From Arachis hypogaea (lineage: Eukaryota; Streptophyta; Magnoliopsida; Fabales; Fabaceae), in NCBI RefSeq assembly GCF_003086295.3, contig NC_092045.1, positions 26,516,022 through 26,580,021 on the forward strand: a DNA stretch of 64,000 nt. The letters are read 5' to 3'. Shown here in pieces: positions 31,041-43,108 of the stretch. The position numbers and the translations under genes were made by a program. How positions within the stretch are numbered: the first letter of the stretch is position 1; every line of letters starts with the position of its first letter. The notes below the pieces were generated by a model. That model was not told the origin of the DNA and searched no databases. It worked only from the letters and a program-made list of their open reading frames with translations.

Positions 31041-32452
31041 TGATAGGAAGCAGAAGCTGGTGAATTAAAAATTATTAAAATGATTATGTTGCAAGTATAG
31101 TTCTTAATTCACCAAAAATCTGCCTATCAATTTAGAAATATGTCACAGAGAGTTTAAATTAAAATTACTGGAGTTTTAAGTCCCAGGTCGTCTCCCAACG
31201 AGTTGCAGAGAAGTGTGCTATCTTATTAATCAGATGTTCAAGAAGTTGAGTTGAGTAAATTGGGATTTAAATTAAGGGAAATTAAATAATATGAATAAAA
31301 GCCTTGACTGGGAATTGATTGGTTGGGATCTCTATCATTGATGGAGTAATTTTTAAGATTAATTTATAATTAATGGTTGCTCTGTTTGGTTATCCTTTAC
31401 TAGGTAAGGGAAAGTCAAACAAGTTGAATTACTGGATCTGTTCACAAGTTACAACCCACTTAGTTCAAAGGGATTGGCGTCGGTGACAGGATGGTTATTC
31501 AATAGTTAACCCAATTACAAATTTTCTTTCAATCCTTCCAACTCAAGAGTTCCTTTTTAATCAATTCCCCATCAAGTAATGAAACTACTCACGCATTGTA
31601 AATAATAAATCCATAAAACATGAAAGGGAATAAAAAAGACATAGTTATTGAAATTGAAATTGAATGAAAAAGAAATAATCCTTGCATTAAATAATCAGGA
31701 AAGTATCTGAATGACAAAATTGAAGAAAAACAAGGAACATGGAAGAATAGAACCAAGTTAAGAAGACAAACTAGAGTGATGAAGTCTTATGAGGAAATAA
31801 CTCTTCTCAATGTTCCAATGCTAAGATCAATTAAAGATTAAAATTAAAAACTAGAGAGAAAAACCTAAGAGAGAAAACTAGATCTCCAAACTACTGAATG
31901 AATGTCTGTTGTTTCTGCATATTCTCTGACTCTAGTCTGATGTTCTAGGCCGAAAACTGGGCCGAAATAAGGTCCAAAATTGCCCCCAGCGAATTCTGCA
32001 GATTATGCAGATCGCACATGTCACGCGATCGCGTCATCCATGCGGACACGTCGCTTGCGCTTTCCAATCCGCGCGGCCGCGTAAGCCATGCGGCCACGTC
32101 ACTGCGATTTGCGCTCCTTCGCGCGGTCGCGTGAGCCATGCGACCGCGTCACTTCTCGCTGGTTATCTCCTCAAACTCTTGTGTTCCTTCCATTTTTGCT
32201 AGCTTCCTTTCCAATCTCCAACTCATTCATGCCCTATAAAGCCTGAAACACTTGACATAAAGATCACGGCATCAAATGGAATAATGGAGAATTAAAATTA
32301 AATAATTAAGGTCTCTAGGGAGCAATTTTCAAACATGTACTAAATTTAAGAAGGAAATCTAAATGCATGCTAAATTAATGAATAAGTGGGTAAGGATCAT
32401 GACAAAACCACACAACTAAACACAATATAAACCATAAAATAGTGGTTTATCA
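31041..32452 (-). repeat. 5' LTR of element A
   Basis: 1412 bp partner of 102-1565, shorter by 52 bp, followed by ATGAG at 32453-32457. Confidence 0.93.
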
Positions 32453-32457
32453 ATGAG

Positions 32458-33030
32458 CACTCTCACTAGCCTAAGCTAATCAAAGATCCAAACAAGGGAC
32501 ATTTATTATTTTTCGCTTTAGGCTTGTAATGTGCTAAAATTAAGAACAAATGGGTTTAGCATGGAATCAAAGTTGGTTAACAATGGAAGATAAAAGGTAA
32601 GGCCATTTGGGTAAGTGAGCTAATTAAAACGATAACCTCAATCATATAAATGCATGTATACATAGAATAATGGACATATAGAATCAAACAAATCAAAGAT
32701 TACAATCATAAAAAGATAACAATGCACACAAGAATGAAAATAAATGGCTATATGATGTAACCACACAATTAGGCTCAAATCTCACATGCTTGTGTTCTTA
32801 GCTCAAAAACATGATCCACAATGTGTATAATTCAAGCAAGTTCTAAAAATTTTTTTTTTCTATCAATTGGGGTGCCTTATAGGTAAAATTCTTGAAAATT
32901 TTCATTATTTTGACTAGGATTAATATATACATATGCAATGCAAGAAAATGCAACTAAAAATCCTAAAATTAAATGAAAAAATATTGGGATTAGAAACTTG
33001 TTACCCAAAAATGCCGAGTGGTCGGATGAC
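32458..33030 (-). other. Non-coding AT-rich tract of D
   Basis: Homologous to 1605-2970 of A and 57420-57900. No ORF or further feature seen. Confidence 0.6.
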
Positions 33031-33067
33031 CTCCTCACACTTAAAAGTTTGCACCGTCCTCGGTGCA
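33031..33067 (-). promoter_or_regulatory. AGGA-loop hairpin plus box in D
   Basis: Minus strand: perfect 7-bp stem TGCACCG-AGGA-CGGTGCA (33050-33067), then TTTTAAGTGTGAGGAG (33031-33046), a one-base variant of the box in A and B. Confidence 0.7.
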
Positions 33068-33100
33068 TCCAAAGATAAGCAAGGGGGTACAGCGACTTTC

Positions 33101-33182
33101 CTAGTTGCCACCTTCAGCTGGTGGGTCAACCGGTGCTGCATGTCCTTCTTCCCGCTTCCATTTTTGCTTATAATGACTCCTC
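33101..33182 (-). pseudogene. ORF2 tail remnant of D
   Basis: About 27 codons ending at TAG 33101-33103. The PPAEGG motif near the end is shared with the ORF2 tail of the I2 element (58293-58418). A minus-strand splice-acceptor-like TATTGTTCAG lies just before it (33183-33185). The main ORF2 domain is absent. Confidence 0.5.
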
Positions 33183-34284
33183 CTGAACAATAGAAAATAG
33201 GAGATACTAAGACAACTAGAAGCACAAGCAAAGAAGCATGGATTGTTGGAATGAAGTAAATCAATAGAATTGAGTGAGTGAATTAGCGTGACATTAATGA
33301 AACAAGTATGTGAATTCTAAATTACGCGCTATTTAGAACACACATATTATCACAAAATGCTATGTCATAATTACACAAAGGAGGTATGCACTGCACTCAT
33401 TCTAGTGTGCTTGAAGTACTTCAAAAGAAAACTTGTAGGTTAAGTCAACCAACAAGTAGCAAAGAAGCATAAAAGCATTCAAGCAAACAATCAAGCAATT
33501 GTAAATTGGATAGTGCATGGACATTGATTGATGTCCAAGTAAACTTAGTGAACAATGTGGTATATGAAAATTACACAACAATCAATGACACATATTGGAG
33601 TTGTTGCAACACCTAAGTGACATAGAGGTGAAACACATGGATGCTATCAAACTTAGGAAAAAAAGATAGAAGTAGAAATCAATCAAATAGCAAGCATAGC
33701 CCACAAAGCTTTACAAAGCTAAAAAATATGTCACTAGGTAAGCTTTCGATCCAATTTCACAGTTCTACAATCTCAATGCATGAAATAAGTGATGTGAAAA
33801 GGGTAAATCGTAAACAAACATCACCTAAAAAAAATGCAATGATAATATACAATTGCCTAGCAATGGATGATGAATGCATGGTGGCCAAAACATGCAATTC
33901 AAAAGAGTTAAGAAGCTTAAAGGCAATGTAGCATTCACTTGGTGTTCACAATCATGAAGCATGGAGAACCCAAAACCAAGTGACAAAATACAACCTCAAC
34001 AATTAAATCCAACAATGTCAATCAAAGAAAACTATGCTAAAATAGCATCAGTTAATACTAAGCAGCAATGAATGACCAACAAAATTAATAATCCAACACG
34101 TATAATGAAAAATAGGAAATTAAATGAAAGATTAAACTAATTAAACAAATAACTAACAAACTAAAACAAATGCTTATGGATGATGTTTGGTAGTGTTGGA
34201 TGATGTTTGAAGGGTGGAAAGAGAAGAGAAGAAGGAAAGAAATGGAACGAGGATAAGAAAAGAAGGTGGGTGAAATAGGACAAC
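33183..34284 (-). other. Putative intron and CT-rich leader of D
   Basis: AT-rich sequence (33190-34180) followed toward higher coordinates by a minus-strand pyrimidine-rich tract (34195-34275), as upstream of ORF2 in A. Short frames look random. No gene seen. Confidence 0.45.
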
Positions 34285-34560
34285 CCACGCGTGCGCGTCA
34301 TGTACGCGTAAGCGTGGATTGATAAAATGGTAGCGACGCGTACGCGTGATGAGTTATTTGGAGCGGGCCGATGCGTACGCGTAAGGCACACGTACGCATG
34401 GGTAGAGTTATGCCTCGAGCGCAAAGTTGGCATGAAGTGGGCACAACTCTCGGAAAAATGTATGGAAGGGTGAAACCTTCAATCCACGCGTACGCGTAAG
34501 TGACGCATGCGCGTGGATGGTCGAAATTGCTTGGGGCACTCGTACGCGTGCGTTGGTGCT
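34285..34560 (-). repeat. CG palindrome spacer of D
   Basis: Dyads such as GACGCGTACGCGT and CGTACGCG at irregular spacing. Same position between cassette and leader as in A and B. Confidence 0.7.
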
Positions 34561-34751
34561 CTGCTTTTCAAAATTTTTCTATGTTTTTGCACCAAAACAA
34601 GCATTCCAAACCTCCAAACAGCTACCAAAACATCATAAAACCTTATTTAACATACTAGACTCCCAAATAAACTCAACTACTCAAACAAGACATGAAATTA
34701 AACCTATTTTACCAATATGTACAAAAGAGAAAAATGAAAAGATGCTACCAT

Positions 34752-34801
34752 GGTGGGGTTTCTCCCACCTAGCACTTTTGTTTATTGTCCTTAAGTTGGA
34801 C
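34752..34801 (-). promoter_or_regulatory. Post-ORF two-hairpin cassette, copy in D
   Basis: Minus strand, 17 bases after the ORF1 stop: GTCC-AACTTAA-GGAC (34787-34801), linker with AAAAGTGCTA, then GGTGGG-AGAAAC-CCCACC (34752-34769). Confidence 0.7.
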
Positions 34802-34818
34802 TTATGAGGAGCTCTCCA

Positions 34819-36470
34819 TCAAGGTGGCTTGTGCTTGAATCCATCCTTGAATATCCACAAATGCTTGGACTTCCAATAAGCTCTATCTTCTAAAGTTAAT
34901 AACTCCAAGCCTTGATGTAGTTCCTCACAAGCCATGGGCTCCCAAAAATAAACCTCCTCTTGTAAGTCGGGATCCCACACTTTGTTTTCACACCCGTCCT
35001 TGAGTTGATCATGGTGATTTCCTCCGGGTGGCAAGAGAGATGAATTCTCATGGAAGCACCTAACTACCCTCTTAGACCCATCCAATTGAGCACTAGTCCA
35101 ACCCTTGCTCCTGGAAGCTTCAACCATAATGAGCCTAGACTTACAACGCCAACCACTAAACATCTTTGTCTTACGCTTAATTCCACAAAGCGCCCTAAGT
35201 TGGCCATCCGTCTCAAGCAAACCAAATTCAAGTGGGATAGTAAAGCTAAGAGTTAGAAGTTTTACCCATTCAAATGAAGGATTGGATGATAACCTAGGTG
35301 GAGGAGTACCCAATGACCCTAACAAGGCATGCTCTACTCCCGTCCATCCTCTCCTAGAGGCTTTCACCACTTGGCAAGGTTCTTCAAGCTTTACTTCTTG
35401 CCAAACTCCCTCAAGTCCCATGCTTCTTCACCAAGTTCTTCAAGCTCTTCCCCATCACTCAAATAATAAATGGGTGGTTTAGTGAGGTCCACCTCATCAT
35501 CAATCTCAAGCATAGTGAGAAAGGATTTCTCAAACTCAAAAGGATCATATGTTGATGCAGAATCATCATAAATAGGAGGTCTTATTGCTTGGGACACTTC
35601 TTCCAATTCTTCAATCACATTGTGCCTTGGAAGTTGTGCATTCTCCTCCTCAACATTAACTTCAAATTCCATAGAATAAGGCTCTTCAACTTGTGATTCC
35701 TTTATGTACTCAACATATCCTAAGGTGCCAACCACTACTTCCTTTGGTTCAATCATCTCTACCTTCTCCTCTTGTTGCACTTCTTACTTTAACTCATCTT
35801 CTTCACCTTGAAGCTTTAAGTTCACTCCCTCACTAAGCTCTTTGGTTGTCTCTCCACATTCAACAATGGGAGTGCTTTGATCACAAGCATAGGTGGGATG
35901 AGACTATGTTGCTAATGGCTTCTACCATGATAGCAATCTTAGCTCCTATCTCCTTGAACTCCTTTTTCGTCTCCTCTTGTTGCCTTAGGATATAAGATCT
36001 AAGATCTCATAGTTCTAGCATGAGGGCTTCATTGGGAGGCGGTAGTGGAAGAGAAGGTTCATTGTTTGAAGGAAGGGTGTTGTAGTCGGAAGGTGGTTCA
36101 TATTGGTGGAATTCTTGAGGTGGTGCATATGAATTTTGCGGTTCATGGAAGTATTGGTGTTGGAATGGTAGTGGCTCTAGATATGGTTCATATGGTGGTT
36201 GGTATGGTGGATATTGGTTGGGGTCATATGGAGGTGAATGGTGGTATGAGGCTTGTGAGTATGGTGAAGGGCTATATTGAGGAGGGGGTTCATATGCATA
36301 TGATGATTGTGGTTGACAACCACAATGAGGATCATCACATACATTAGATTGATATGCATCTTGGTATAGCTCTTGATCATAGTACATTGGTGGAGATTGT
36401 TGCCATGAAGGTTGATCATATACTTGAGGCTCCTCCCACCTTTGGTTGTTCCTTCCTTGATGCATGTTAC
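34819..36470 (-). pseudogene. ORF1 of D, broken homologue of B ORF1
   Basis: The Tyr/Pro-rich N-terminal part (36465 down to 36007) matches residues 27-180 of B ORF1. A stop at 36007 and further shifts follow. The acidic middle is at 35780-35391 and the conserved C-terminal part with the KHKPP end at 35421-34819. At least three frames are needed. The first 24 codons lie beyond element E at 48538-48609 and run in frame across the insertion, so E did not cause the decay. Confidence 0.75.
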
Positions 36471-38162
36471 TGATGAGCGGATAATTTATACGCTTTTTGT
36501 CATTGTTTTTAGGTAATTTTTAGTAGGATATAGTTACTTTTAGGGATATTTTCATTAATTTTTATGTAAAATTTACATTTTTGGACTTTACTATGAGTTT
36601 GTGTGTTTTTCTGTGATTTCAGGTATTTTCTGGCTAAAATTAAGGGACCTAAGCAAAGCTCTGATAAGAAGGCTGACAAAGGACTGCTGATGCTGTTGGA
36701 TTCTAACCTCCCTACACTCGAAATAAATTTTCTGAAGCTACAGAACCTCAAATGGCGCGCTCTTAACACCGTTGGAAAGTAGACATCTAGAGCTTTCCAG
36801 CAATATATAATAGTCCATACTTTATTCGTGATTAGACAATGTAAACCGGCACTCAACGCCAGTTCCATGTTGCATTCTGGAGTCAAACGCGAGAAACACG
36901 TCACAAACCAGAGTTGAACGCCAAAAACACGTTACAACTTGGCGTTCAACTCCAAAAGAAGCCTCTGCATGTGTAAAGCTCAAGCTCAGCCCAAGAACAC
37001 ACCAAGTGGGCCCTGGAAGTAGATTTCTGCATCAATTACTTACTTCTGTAAACCCTAGTAGCTAGTCTAGTATAAATAGGACATTTTACTATTGTATTAG
37101 ACATCTGTGGTCTCGGTTTTATTCCATTATTCATCTTAGGAGACTATTGATCACGTTCATGGGGGCTGGCCATTCGGCCATGCCTGGACCACTATCACTT
37201 ATGTATTTTCAACGGTGGAGTTTCTACACACTATAGATTAAGGGTGTGGAGCTCTGCTGTACCTCGAGTTTTAATGCAATTACTACTATTTTCTATTCAA
37301 TTCAGTTTATTCCTGTTCTAAGATATTCGTTGCACTTCACCATGATGAATGTGATGATCCGTGACACTCATCAGCATTCTCACCTATGAACGCGTGACTG
37401 ACAACCACCTCCGTTCTACCTTAGACCAAGCACATATCTCTTGGATTCCTTAATCAGAATCTTTGTGGTATAAGCTAGAATTGATGGCAGCATTCATGAG
37501 AATCCAGAAAGTCTAAACCTTGTCTGTGGTATTCCGAGTATGATTCAGGGATTGAATGACTGTGACGAGCTTCAAACTCGTGATTGTTGGGCGTGATGAC
37601 AAATGCAAAAGAATCAATGGATTCTATTCTAACATGATCGAGAATCGACAGATGATTAGCCGTGCCGTGACAAAGCATTTGGACCTTTTTCACTGAGAGG
37701 ATGGATGTAGCCATTGAAAATGGTGATGCCCTACATACAGCTTGCCATGGAAAGGAGTAAAAAGGATTAGATGAAGGCAGTAAAAAAGCAGAGATTCAAA
37801 AGGAACACAACATCTTCATATGCCTATCTGAAATTCCCACTAATGATTTACATAAGTATTTCTATCTTTATTTTCTGTTTATTTATTATTATTATTATTC
37901 GAAAACTTCATAATCATTTATTATCCGCCTAACTGAGATTTACAAGATGAAAATAACTTACTTCATACCAACAATCTCCGTGGGATCGACCCTTACTCAC
38001 GTAAGGTTTATTACTTGGACGACTCAGTGCACTTGCTGGTTAGTTGTGCGAAGTTGTGAAGTTATGTTTGGACCATGGTATCATGCACCAAGTTTTTGGC
38101 GCCATTACCAGGGAGAGAACGAACATGAATGCCATTATCGGAAATCACAATTTTGCCTACCA
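36471..38162 (+). repeat. 5' LTR of E (contains an internal PBS-like copy)
   Basis: 1692 bp, starts TGATGAGCGGATAATTTATA, ends TTTTGCCTACCA. TATA box TATAAATAGG at 37071-37080; GGCGTT-AACGCC type dyads at about 36845-36955. Compared with C, the LTR extends 72 bp past the ancestral end GCACCA (38090) and includes a primer-site-like TGGCGCCATTACCAGGGA (38097-38114). The extension is present in the 3' LTR too. Confidence 0.88.
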
Positions 38163-38168
38163 AGCTTT

Positions 38169-38185
38169 TGGCGCCATTGCAGGGA
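38169..38185 (+). other. Primer-binding site of E (degenerate tRNA-Asp type)
   Basis: TGGCGCCATTGCAGGGA after the LTR end at 38162: one base shorter than, and differing from, the tRNA-Asp complement. It is the second of two such sites 72 bp apart. Confidence 0.7.
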
Positions 38186-38189
38186 ATTG

Positions 38190-39784
38190 TTCGAGTTTGG
38201 ACAACTAACGGTTCATCTTGTTGCTTAGATTAGGTAATTTTTTTTGTTTTATTTTCAAAAATCTTTCAAAAATATTTTTTTCCTGTTTTCGAAAATTTTT
38301 CCAAATTCTTAAGAATTGATTCTAGAGTTTCATGAAGCATGTTGAAGCCTGGCTGGGTGTAAAGCCATGTCCAAATTCTTTTGGACTGAGGCTTCAACTA
38401 ATCACCACAATGCATGTAATGCCCTGCTGAAGCTTGGCTGGCCATTAGCCATGTCTAATTCCTGGACCAGAGCTTTAGACTAACATTGAAAGATTTCTGG
38501 AATTCTTCTTAAAAATTTTGAATTTCTTATCTTCTTTTTCCTATATATTTTTCGAAAAAAAAATAAAAAAAGAAAATACAAAAAAATTATAAAATCATAA
38601 AAATAAAAAAATATTTGTGTTTCTTGTTTGAGTCTAGAGTCAATTTTTAAGTTTGGTGTCAATTGCATGTTTTTAAAAAAATTATGCATTTTTCGAAAAA
38701 ATATGTTCTTGATGTTCATCATGATCTTCAAAGTGTTCTTGGTGTTCATCTTGACATTCATAGTGTTCTTGCATGCATTCTTTGTTTTGATCCAAAAAGA
38801 AAAGAGAAAAACATAAAAATGACGTTTTAATTTTTTTCCATCTCATCATTCAAAATTCAAAAATAAAAAATATCTTTTTCTTTTTTTCTCTCATAAATTC
38901 CAAAAATTTGAGTTGACTTAGTAAAAAATTTTTAAAAACTTAGCTATTTCTTATAAGTCAAGTCAAATTTTTATTTTTAAAAATCTTATCTATTCAAAAC
39001 TTTTTCAAAAAAAATCAAATCTTTTTCATTTTTTATTATTTTTCAAAAAATTTTTAATTTGAATTTTAAAATCTTTTTCTTATCTTTATTTCGAAATTTC
39101 AAAAACTTTACTAACAATTAATGTGATTGATTCAAAAATTTGAAGTTTGTTACTTTCTTGTTAAGAAAGGTTCAATCTTTAAATTCTAGAATCATATCTT
39201 TTAGTTTCTTGTTAGTCAAGTAATTAAATTTTAATTTTAAAAATTAAATTCTTTTTCAAAAATATCTTTTCTATCATATCTTTTTCAAAATTTTATCTTT
39301 TTCAAAAATTTGATTTCAAAATATCTTCCAACTTCTTATATTTTTAAATTAAATTTCAAATCTTTTTCAACTAACTAGTTGACTTTTTGTTTGTTTTAAC
39401 TATATCTTATCTCTTTTTCAAAACCACCTAACTACTTTTCTCTCTCTAATTTTCGAAAACTTCTACCTCTTTTTCAAAATTCTTTTAATTAACTCATTGT
39501 TTTAAATGTTAATTTTAATTTTAATTCTTCTTTTAATTTTCGAAAATCACTAACTCTTTTTCAAAAATTAATTTTCGAATTCTCTCCCTCTCATCTCCTT
39601 CTATTTATTTATTTATTTACTAACATTTCCCTTCATCTCAAGAATCTGAACCTATCTTCACCCTTGTGTTTGGATTCTTACCTTTTCCTTCTTCTATTCT
39701 TTTCTTCTTCTACTAACATAAAGGAATCTCTCTACTGTGGTAAAGAGGATCCCTATTATTATTTTCTGTTCCCTTCTTTTTCAT
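38190..39784 (+). other. Leader of E between primer site and gag
   Basis: AT-rich with many TTTTTCAAAA and TTTTCGAAAA units, like 13866-15415 of C. TAAGTTTGGTGT occurs at 38648-38659. No gene seen. Confidence 0.7.
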
Positions 39785-42096
39785 ATGAGCAGGAGAAAGA
39801 ACAAGAACATTCTTGTTGAGGCAGATCCTGAACCTGAAAGGACTCTGAAGAGGAAACTAAGAGAAGCTAAATTACAACAATCCAGAGACAACCTTACAGA
39901 AATTTTTGAAAAAGAAGAGGAGATGGCAGCCAAAAATAATAATGCAAGGAGGATGTTTGGTGATTATACTACACCTACTTTCAATTTTGATGGAAGAAGC
40001 ATCTCAATCCCTACTATTGGAGCATATAACTTTGGGCTGAATCCTCAACTAGTTGCTCTACTGCAACAGAACTGCAAGTTCGATGGACTTCCATCAAAAG
40101 ATCCCTACCAGTTTTTAACTGAGTTCTTGCAGATCTGTGAGATTGTTAAGACTAATGGAGTAGATCCTGAAGTCTACAGGCTCATGTTTTTCCCTTTGGC
40201 TGTGAGAGACAGGGCTAGAATATGGTTGGATTCACAACCTAAAGATAGCATGGACTCCTGGGAGAAGCTGGTCGCGGCCTTCTTGGCTAAGTTCTTTTCT
40301 CCTCAAAAGCTGAGCAAGCTTAGAGTGGATGTTCAGACATTCAAACAAAAAGATGGTGAATCCCTCTATGAAACTTGGGAAAGATACAAGAGATAACCAA
40401 AAAGTGTCCTTCTGACATGCTTTTAGAGTGGACCATTTTAGATATATTCTATTATGGTCTATCTGAATTCTCTAAGATGTCACTGGACCATTCTGCAGGT
40501 GGATCCATTCACCTAAAGAAAATGCCTACAGAAGCTCAAGAACTCATTGACATGGTTGCAAATAACCAATTCATGTATACTTCTGAGAGGAATTTCGTGA
40601 GTAATGGGACGCCTCAAAGGAAGGAAGTTCTTGAAATTGATGCTCTGAATGCCATATTGGCTCAGAACAAAATGTTGACTCAGCAAGTCAACATGATTTC
40701 TCAAGGTCTGAATGGATGGCAAAATGCATCCAACAGTACTAAAGAGGCGTCTTCTGAAGAAGCTTATGATCCTGAAAACCCTGCAATAGCAGAAGTAAAT
40801 TATATGGGTGAACCTTATGGAAACACTTATAATTCATCATGGAAAAATCATCCAAATTTCTCATGGAAGGTTCAACAAAAGCCTCAACAAGACTTTAATA
40901 ATGGTGGAAGAAATAGGCTTAGCAATAGCAAGCCTTTTCCATTATCTTCTCAGCAACAGACAGAGAATTCTTAGCAGAGCACTTCTAATTTAGCAAACTT
41001 GGTCTCTGATCTGTCTAAGGCCACTTTAAGTTTCATAAGTGAAACAAGGTCCTCCATAAGAAATTTGGAGGCACAAGTGGGCCAGCTGAGTAAGAAAATC
41101 ACTGAAACTCCTCCTAGTATTCTCCCAAGCAACACTGAAGAGAATCCAAAAAGAGAGTGCAAGGCCATTGGCATAATCAACATGTCCGAACCTAGGGAGG
41201 AAGGAGAGGACGTGAACCCCAATGAGGAAGACCTCATGGGACGTCTCTCAAGCAAGAAGGAGTTCCTTATTGAGGACCTAAAGGAATCTGAGGCTCATAT
41301 AGAGACCATAGAGATTCCATTAAACCTCCTTCTACCATTCATGAGCTCTAAAAACTATTCTTCCTCTGAAGAGGATGAAGATGTAACTGGAGAGCAAGTT
41401 GCTCAATATCTAGGAGCCATCATGAAGTTGAATGCCAAATTGTTTGGTAATGAGACTTGGGAAGGTGAGCCCCCCTTGCTCATTAATGAACTAGATACAT
41501 GGATTCAGCAAACCTTACCTCAAAAGAAACAAGATCCTGGCAAATTCTTAATACCCTGTACCATAGGCACCATGACCTTTGAAAAGGCTCTGTGTGACCT
41601 GGGGTCAGGCATAAATCTTATGCCACTCTCTATAATGGAGAAGTTGGGGATCATTAAGGTACAACCTGCCATATTCTTACTACAGATGGCAGACAAGTCA
41701 ATAAGACAAGCTTATGGATTAGTAGAGGACGTGTTAGTGAAGGTTGAAGGCCGTTACATCCCTGCTGATTTCATAACCTTAGACACTAGGAAGGAGGAGG
41801 ATGAATGCATCATCCTTGGAAGACCTTTCCTAGCCACAGTAGGAGCTGTGATAGATGTTAACAGAGGAGAATTAGTCCTTCAATTGAATGGGGACTACCT
41901 TGTGTTTAAGATCCAAGGGCGTTCTTCTGTAACAATGGAGAGGAAGCATGAAAAGCTTCTCTCAGTACAGAGTCAAACAGAGCCCCCACAATCAAACTCT
42001 AAGTTTGGTGTTGGGAAGCCACAGCCAAACTCTAAGTTTGGTGTTGAATCCCCACATCCAAACTCTAAGTTTGGTGTTGGGAGTCTACAACATTGA
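39785..42096 (+). pseudogene. Gag-protease of E (one frameshift, one stop)
   Basis: Collinear with the C protein: basic N-terminus, gag capsid domain (IWLDSQPKDS at about 40220), protease with DLGSG at 41600-41614 and IILGRPFL at 41810-41833, and a tail of three PNSKFGV repeats. Apparent loss of one base near 40388 shifts the frame, and TAG at 40972-40974 replaces a Glu codon. Start chosen at 39785 by alignment to C. No CCHC or reverse transcriptase. Confidence 0.88.
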
Positions 42097-42110
42097 CCTG
42101 ATCACCTGTG

Positions 42111-42176
42111 AGGCTCCATGAGAGCCTACTGTCAAGCTATTGACATTAAAGAAGCGCTTATTTGGAGGCAACCCAA
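42111..42176 (+). promoter_or_regulatory. Post-ORF hairpin cassette, copy in E
   Basis: AGGCTC-CATGA-GAGCCT (42111-42127), GTCAA-GCTA-TTGAC (42131-42144), linker with AAGAAGCGCTTA, then TTGG-AGGCAAC-CCAA (42162-42176, weakened). Same order as in C. Confidence 0.72.
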
Positions 42177-42323
42177 TTTTTTTTTATCAAATTTTATTTT
42201 TTTTTATTGTTCTTTTATGTTTTATTAGGTTCATGATAATGTGGAGTCACAAAATAAATACTAAAATTAAAAACAGAATAAAAAATAGCAGAAGAAAAAG
42301 CACACCCTGGAGGAAGGGCTTAC

Positions 42324-42600
42324 TGGCGTTTAAATGCCAGTAAGGAGCATCTGGCTGGTGTTCAACGCTAGAACAGAGCATAGATCTGGCGTTGAACGCC
42401 AGAAACAGGCAACATCCTGGCATTTAAACGCCAGGAATACACCCTGAGGAAAGCTGGCGCTGAACGCCATAAACAAGCATGGAACTGGCGTTCAACGCCA
42501 AAAACATGCTGCAAATGGGCTTTGAATGCCCAAAAAAAGCATGAAGCTGGCGTTCAACACCAGAAACAAGCATCAATCTGGCGTTAAACACCAGGATTGC
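42324..42600 (+). repeat. Palindrome array of E (CTGGCGTT-AACGCCAG type)
   Basis: About nine dyads at about 30-bp spacing, several with a mismatched arm, joined by spacers such as AAACAAGCAT. Counterpart of 11082-11330 in C. Confidence 0.82.
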
Positions 42601-42908
42601 ATGCAGAGGGAGTTTTACACGTCTCATTAGTGAAGGGATGATAATCCTTGACATCTCAGGATCTGTGGATCCCACAGGATCATCTTAGGATCTGTGGACC
42701 CCACAGGATCCCCACCTACCTCAACTCACCTTCTCTCCTCTTCACCAAAAACCATTCACCAATCACCTCAATCTCTCTTCCCCATCACCTCTTCACCACT
42801 CACATCTAGCCATTCTTCCCCATAAACCCTACCAACCTTCAAAATTCAAAATCCCTTTTCCCACCCAACCCACCCAATATGGCCGAACCTTAACCCCTCT
42901 CCCTCCAC

Positions 42909-42916
42909 TATATAAA
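42909..42916 (+). promoter_or_regulatory. Putative internal TATA box upstream of ORF2 in E
   Basis: TATATAAA within CCTCCACTATATAAACCCCT, about 200 bp before the ORF2 ATG, followed by a CT-rich leader with CACATAACACAACC 30 bp on, a typical plant start region. This suggests ORF2 has its own promoter. It is degraded in C. Confidence 0.5.
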
Positions 42917-43034
42917 CCCCTCCATTCTTCTTCATTTTCACATAACACAACCTTCTCTTCTCCTCCTTGGCCGAAACACAACCCTCTCTTCCTCTCCTCC
43001 ATATCTTATTCTTCTTTATCTATTCTTTCTTCTT

Positions 43035-43071
43035 TTGCTCGAGGGCGAGCAATATTCTAAGTTTGGTGTGG
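43035..43071 (+). promoter_or_regulatory. AGGG-loop hairpin plus TAAGTTTGGTGTGG box upstream of ORF2 in E
   Basis: Perfect 7-bp stem TTGCTCG-AGGG-CGAGCAA (43035-43052), then TAAGTTTGGTGTGG (43058-43071), within the likely ORF2 leader. Confidence 0.7.
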
Positions 43072-43108
43072 TAAAAGCATAGCTTTTTTTGTTTTTCCAT
43101 AACCATTG

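Larger units (their letters stand above)
102..32452 (-). mobile_element. Element A: Athila-like Ty3/gypsy LTR retrotransposon, interrupted by B
   Basis: Two homologous LTRs (102-1565 and 31041-32452) begin TGAT and end TTATCA on the plus strand and are flanked by the 5-bp duplication ATGAG (97-101, 32453-32457). The coding strand is minus: primer site 31018-31035, gag-pol 30924 to 25436, ORF2 from 23914, polypurine tract 1566-1580. Without B (3065-22735) the element is about 12.7 kb. The LTRs differ by roughly 2-3 percent by eye plus a 52-bp length difference, more than those of B or C, which fits the nesting order. The gag-pol is defective. Confidence 0.93.
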
